From: Flammeovirga sp. SJP92
GTDB lineage: Bacteria > Bacteroidota > Bacteroidia > Cytophagales > Flammeovirgaceae
DNA length: 64,000 nt
Direction: 5' to 3'
Assembly: GCF_001583495.1 (NCBI RefSeq)
Contig: NZ_LQAQ01000061.1
Span: 124,001-188,000, forward strand
Every line of letters begins with the position of its first letter. Within the stretch, counting starts at the first letter, position 1. Position numbers and translations under genes: made by a program. Below, one piece after another: positions 61,083 to 64,000 of this stretch. The notes under the pieces are model-generated. The model made no database searches, was not told the DNA's origin, and saw nothing but the letters and a program-made list of their open reading frames with translations.

Positions 61083-61754
61083 TTAAATCCCATCACATAT
61101 TTTTTTAACCAATTCTATTAATGTCAAAAATTCTAGATTTCTATTTTCTGAAGCAACAATCTTTTCATAAAACCCTTTAACTATTCTATCTGATCTTGAC
61201 ATTTCAAGCCATAACGCCTTAAACTCTAACCAAACCTCAGAATAAAGAAAGCCTTCAAAATGATTTGTACTATTTATGCTATCTAGATATTTAACAGCAT
61301 TAAAACCCCATAAAACGGAATGTGTTTCAAACACATCAATAGCTTTATATTCCTTACCTTCCTTTGTTAATTTTAATATTTTTTTTAATTGATTATCAAC
61401 AAAATGAATAATGGCATTTGTACCACTTAATGAATTGAAAAGTGATAGATTAGTCATTATATGTTCACAGTAAACCGGTCGAATACTTAAATAATTTATT
61501 AGATCCTCTTCTAACGCTTCTATACAACACAATCCAATAATCCACGCTCCAACTTTTGAAACCCTCCAGTTATTATGATTCAACATCTGTTTAATTTCAG
61601 AGTGAGATAATACTGCCCTAAGTTCAATAATCGACTTAATAAATTCATTAGGATCTGAGACCACTTCTTTTCTTGTCAAATTACATCCCATTAAGCCTCC
61701 ATAAAATGGATGAATAAATTTATTATGGAATTCTACACTTTCTATATTAATCAT
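61083..61754 (-). CDS. DUF6000-like protein
   Basis: A 223-residue soluble, mainly helical protein. NNWRVSKVGAWIIGLCCIEALEEDLINYL with the following RPVYCEHIMTNLSLF resembles the family I know as DUF6000, whose members are often found singly near toxin or immunity loci (from memory, not a search). The start ATG overlaps the stop of the lipoprotein gene (ATGA), so translation is coupled. Confidence 0.72.
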   Translation of the reverse strand: MINIESVEFHNKFIHPFYGGLMGCNLTRKEVVSDPNEFIKSIIELRAVLSHSEIKQMLNHNNWRVSKVGAWIIGLCCIEALEEDLINYLSIRPVYCEHIMTNLSLFNSLSGTNAIIHFVDNQLKKILKLTKEGKEYKAIDVFETHSVLWGFNAVKYLDSINSTNHFEGFLYSEVWLEFKALWLEMSRSDRIVKGFYEKIVASENRNLEFLTLIELVKKICDGI

Positions 61755-62425
61755 TGTATACTAAAATCCTTTGTTATCAGCTCAAAAGTAGATTGATCAT
61801 CAAAGGTGATTTGAATGGTTAATGTTTGCTGAGGCATTTTGATATACTTATTCAATTGAAGCCAAATAGAACTTCCAAATGTTCCAAAAAAGTAGACTTC
61901 ATCATTTTGTTCCGCAATAAAACCTTCAATAGACATCGGATCTTGACTAACAAATTTGGACATTGCAATAAAATGTTTTGAAAGGTCGGTTCCACTTGCA
62001 TACGTTTCCTCTCCAATAGTCAAATCTATATCTGAAGTGATGACAAAAGATTCGATCTTTTGAGTAGGCTTTGGCTCGACAGGTGAACAAGCATAAGCAC
62101 TACTGATAAAGCTAAATTGAAATTCTGATGGTTTTAAATTCCTTTGTGAAAAGTATAGCAGTTCCGCTACTTCAATATTAATAGCCGCTGTTTCCCAATC
62201 TGAGGATAAAGTTTTGGTGAACTCTATTGTTTCATAACCATTTTTTTGTGTAGTTTCAATACTTCCTGCAATAATTGATAAAGAGTCAATTGTAGTATAT
62301 TCCTGTTCTAGACCTGAATCTCCACAGCATGAATCTGAACACTCAACCGTCTTTTCAGAACAAGAAATTGGCAACAATAAATAAAGTAGTATGCCAATGC
62401 GAAATAATCCTAGTTTTGCTTTCAT
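61751..62425 (-). CDS. Lipoprotein, Bacteroidota-specific
   Basis: About 224 residues from ATG 62425 (MKAKLGLFRIGILLYLLLPISC, a clear lipobox); an in-frame ATG at 62443 would overlap the shared upstream element and so is less likely. The mature part begins with a Cys-rich stretch, VECSDSCCGDSG, and contains FISSAYACSPVEPKPTQKIESFVITSDIDLTIG. The AYACSP segment recurs in Bacteroidota lipoproteins such as DUF5034-type ones, but I am not certain of the family. Translation is coupled to the DUF6000-like gene. The function is unknown. Confidence 0.78.
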   Translation of the reverse strand: MKAKLGLFRIGILLYLLLPISCSEKTVECSDSCCGDSGLEQEYTTIDSLSIIAGSIETTQKNGYETIEFTKTLSSDWETAAINIEVAELLYFSQRNLKPSEFQFSFISSAYACSPVEPKPTQKIESFVITSDIDLTIGEETYASGTDLSKHFIAMSKFVSQDPMSIEGFIAEQNDEVYFFGTFGSSIWLQLNKYIKMPQQTLTIQITFDDQSTFELITKDFSIQ

Positions 62426-62442
62426 AGTTTGTCTTATTGACA

Positions 62443-62496
62443 TAAGTACAAATTCAAAATGAACTAACTATGATTTATTTTTGATTTAGTACTTAA
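62443..62496 (-). repeat. Upstream element shared with 43033-43080
   Basis: Minus-strand order: TTAAGTACTAAATC, AAAAATAAATCATAGTTA, GTTCATTTTGAATTTG, TACTTATG. The match to the element before the fatty acid hydroxylase extends over about 50 bases, with six to eight extra bases here. It sits just upstream of the lipoprotein start at 62425. Confidence 0.6.
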
Positions 62497-62566
62497 AGTC
62501 AATTGTTTAATTTGTAAATCTAATACACAAATACCTTGCTAAATGAGTAGTAACAAAGGGTTAAAT

Positions 62567-63001
62567 TTAATTTGTATATCGAATTTTCTTTAAAGATTGA
62601 CACTGACCAAAAACTTGTAAAATTAATTCATCTTTCGAAAAACTTATTACATCCATTTTTTCATCAGAATGCTCTATATCGACACCACAAAACTGGTGAA
62701 AAGATATGTTCTTGAAAGTAATATGATCACTCGTTGTATCAATTTCAAAAGAACTCCATCCAAAAAGATCTAATTCCCATTGTCCTTCTGCATTCAATTC
62801 GACAAATCTTTTTTCTGCAAACAGTCCTGTTGTTTCATCTTCAATAAGGATTAGAACTGTATCGGGAAAGTAACTTCCCTGAGTCGATACCCAAAGACCA
62901 TTAAAGTCATTCCAATCCATGACTTTATTAGAAGTACTATGACAAGCAATAAACAAAGTAATTGATAATACAATAATTAGGTTTTTATCTTTCATATTCA
63001 C
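62567..63001 (-). CDS. Small lipoprotein, unknown function
   Basis: 144 residues with the lipoprotein signal IIVLSITLFIACHS. The mature part has FNGLWVSTQGSYFPDTVLILIEDETTG, typical of small lipocalin-like or beta-barrel lipoproteins in which the strand W-x-x-x-G opens a domain. Three further cysteines are present. I cannot name the family. It lies 62 bases after the HxlR regulator on the same strand. Confidence 0.75.
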   Translation of the reverse strand: MNMKDKNLIIVLSITLFIACHSTSNKVMDWNDFNGLWVSTQGSYFPDTVLILIEDETTGLFAEKRFVELNAEGQWELDLFGWSSFEIDTTSDHITFKNISFHQFCGVDIEHSDEKMDVISFSKDELILQVFGQCQSLKKIRYTN

Positions 63002-63063
63002 CTTTCATTTAAGAAGTTATTTTTAATGAATTTTTAGATCAAGAGTAATTATTAAAAAAGAAC

Positions 63064-63429
63064 CTATTCGATAATTAAGCTTTCAACTTCACTATTTTTC
63101 TCTCCCCATTCTGCAATAGTTAGAATAAGTGGAATCAAAGATTGACCGACATTTGTCAATGTATACTCTACTTTAAGAGGCGGTTTTTCATTAAGGACTT
63201 CTCGACTTACAATGCCATCTTCTTCCAACTTTTTGAGCTGTAAACTCAAAGTACGCTCTGTTACCGTTGGCATTGCTTTTCTCAATTCATTATATCTTAA
63301 TTTCCCATCAATAAGATGATATAAAATTACTGTTTTCCATTTTCCTCCTATCACTCCCATGGTAAGGCTTGCACAGCAAGGATATTTCTTACCGTTAAAA
63401 ATATGAAAATTTTGTACTTTCCCTGCCAT
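63064..63429 (-). CDS. HxlR family transcriptional regulator
   Basis: A 121-residue winged-helix regulator. The family pattern is clear: CCASLTMGVIGGKWKTVILYHLIDGKLRYNELRKAMPTVTERTLSLQLKKLEEDGIVSREVLNEKPPLKVEYTLTNVGQSL. HxlR proteins sense reactive aldehydes, quinones or redox signals. C18 and C19 in the N-terminal arm (YPCCASL) may be redox-active, as in other HxlR/YodB members. It is divergent from the cupin lipoprotein at 63526, which is its most likely target. Confidence 0.93.
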   Translation of the reverse strand: MAGKVQNFHIFNGKKYPCCASLTMGVIGGKWKTVILYHLIDGKLRYNELRKAMPTVTERTLSLQLKKLEEDGIVSREVLNEKPPLKVEYTLTNVGQSLIPLILTIAEWGEKNSEVESLIIE

Positions 63430-63525
63430 TGTTTAAACTATCCTTTTTGACCGTTCTTGCAAGGTAATGAAACTGCTCATAGTTTTGAAACTATACTTTT
63501 TATAGCTCATTAAAATTTTAATAAA

Positions 63526-64000
63526 ATGAAGACTTTTGGTCTAAGTGCAATTCTCGGTTTATTAATTATTTCTGCTTGCACCAACAACTCATCTGACAAA
63601 CAAAATGAAGAAGTTAAATCTAATGCAAAATATGAAACAGTATTAGCATCGGAAGTAGAGTGGACCCACTTAAACCCCAAACGAGGTGATTTGGCACCTA
63701 AAGCGGGAACTCTTTGGGGAGATAGAAACAGCAAAGAGGCTACAGGCTTTCTTTTAAAACCTTCTGATGGGTTTCAATCGCCACCTCATATTCACAACGT
63801 TTCATATCGTGGAGTCGTGATCAACGGCTTAATTCATAATGATGATCCAAATGCTAAGAACATGTGGATGCCAGCGGGATCATTTTGGACACAACCGAAA
63901 GGAGAAGTACATATCACTTCAGCAAAAGGAACAAATACATTTGCTTACATTGAAATCGAAGAAGGCCCTTACCTAGTGCACCCTGCAGATGAAGCATTTG
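63526..64000 (+). CDS. Cupin-like lipoprotein (DUF4437), 5' part
   Basis: The gene starts at ATG 63526 and runs past the window end; 158 residues are visible. The lipoprotein signal is [18 protein letters not shown]. The mature part resembles DUF4437 cupins: [49 protein letters not shown] and [19 protein letters not shown]. HxH in PPHIHNV fits a cupin metal site. It is divergent from the HxlR regulator, so it is probably induced by the signal that regulator senses. The enzymatic role is unknown. Confidence 0.82.
   Translation, partial: MKTFGLSAILGLLIISACTNNSSDKQNEEVKSNAKYETVLASEVEWTHLNPKRGDLAPKAGTLWGDRNSKEATGFLLKPSDGFQSPPHIHNVSYRGVVINGLIHNDDPNAKNMWMPAGSFWTQPKGEVHITSAKGTNTFAYIEIEEGPYLVHPADEAF

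Overview
The window is AT-rich and has the character of a Bacteroidota chromosome. A marine Cytophagales member close to Flammeovirga fits best, though this is inference. The signs are a type IX secretion C-terminal sorting domain on a large secreted protein, many lipoproteins, TPR-LuxR sensor-regulators, an FtsI with a C-terminal PASTA domain, promoters of the TTTG-N19-TAnnTTTG type, and weak Shine-Dalgarno signals. I found no rRNA, tRNA, CRISPR array, prophage or intact insertion sequence.

The first half (about 0-36 kb) is mostly core genome. It opens with the tail of an M48 peptidase, then an Rrf2 regulator, a GNAT acetyltransferase, yjjX (house-cleaning NTPase), recN, purC, a STAS protein and RNase Z. 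A DUF4178 / lipoprotein / membrane-bound aminopropyltransferase set follows (8.3-11.3 kb). Next is a divergent molybdenum-cofactor locus (mobA and moaC facing moeA plus a small partner), a seven-blade WD40-like secreted protein made of near-identical 120-bp repeats, and a five-domain fasciclin lipoprotein. NAD synthesis genes nadB and nadA come with a previously uncalled 55-residue Cys/Lys-rich small protein. Topoisomerase IV subunit A and rmuC follow. From 26 to 36 kb a DUF481 protein and a coiled-coil membrane protein precede a shortened division and cell wall cluster: ftsL, ftsI, murE, mraY, murD, ftsW. It lacks mraZ/rsmH upstream and murG/murC/ftsQAZ downstream.

The second half (36-64 kb) is accessory in style. 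A GAF-PAS sensor stops exactly in its histidine-kinase H box. Then come a di-haem cytochrome c peroxidase, a MATE exporter, a PhnA protein, a fatty acid hydroxylase, two beta-lactamase-fold serine hydrolases, small membrane proteins, a YdjM-type membrane protein, a SUFU protein, an ADP-ribosylglycohydrolase, an AraC-GyrI regulator, a sulfatase-modifying-factor-like lipoprotein and a TPR-LuxR regulator. Divergent from the last across about 1 kb of repeat-rich non-coding DNA is a 1192-residue T9SS cargo protein with several carbohydrate-binding modules and an N-terminal domain I do not recognise. A same-strand run of eight genes follows (PP2C phosphatase, macro domain, secreted unknowns, a DUF6000-like protein, lipoproteins, HxlR), and the window ends in a divergent cupin lipoprotein.

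Three families of dispersed non-coding elements recur, mainly from 43 to 62 kb: a palindrome built on GAGCATGTTTG, an AAGTACTAA motif sometimes in inverted pairs, and a 200-320 bp degenerate long repeat. Together with the ADP-ribose-related genes and the modular secreted protein they are the most promising material for follow-up.
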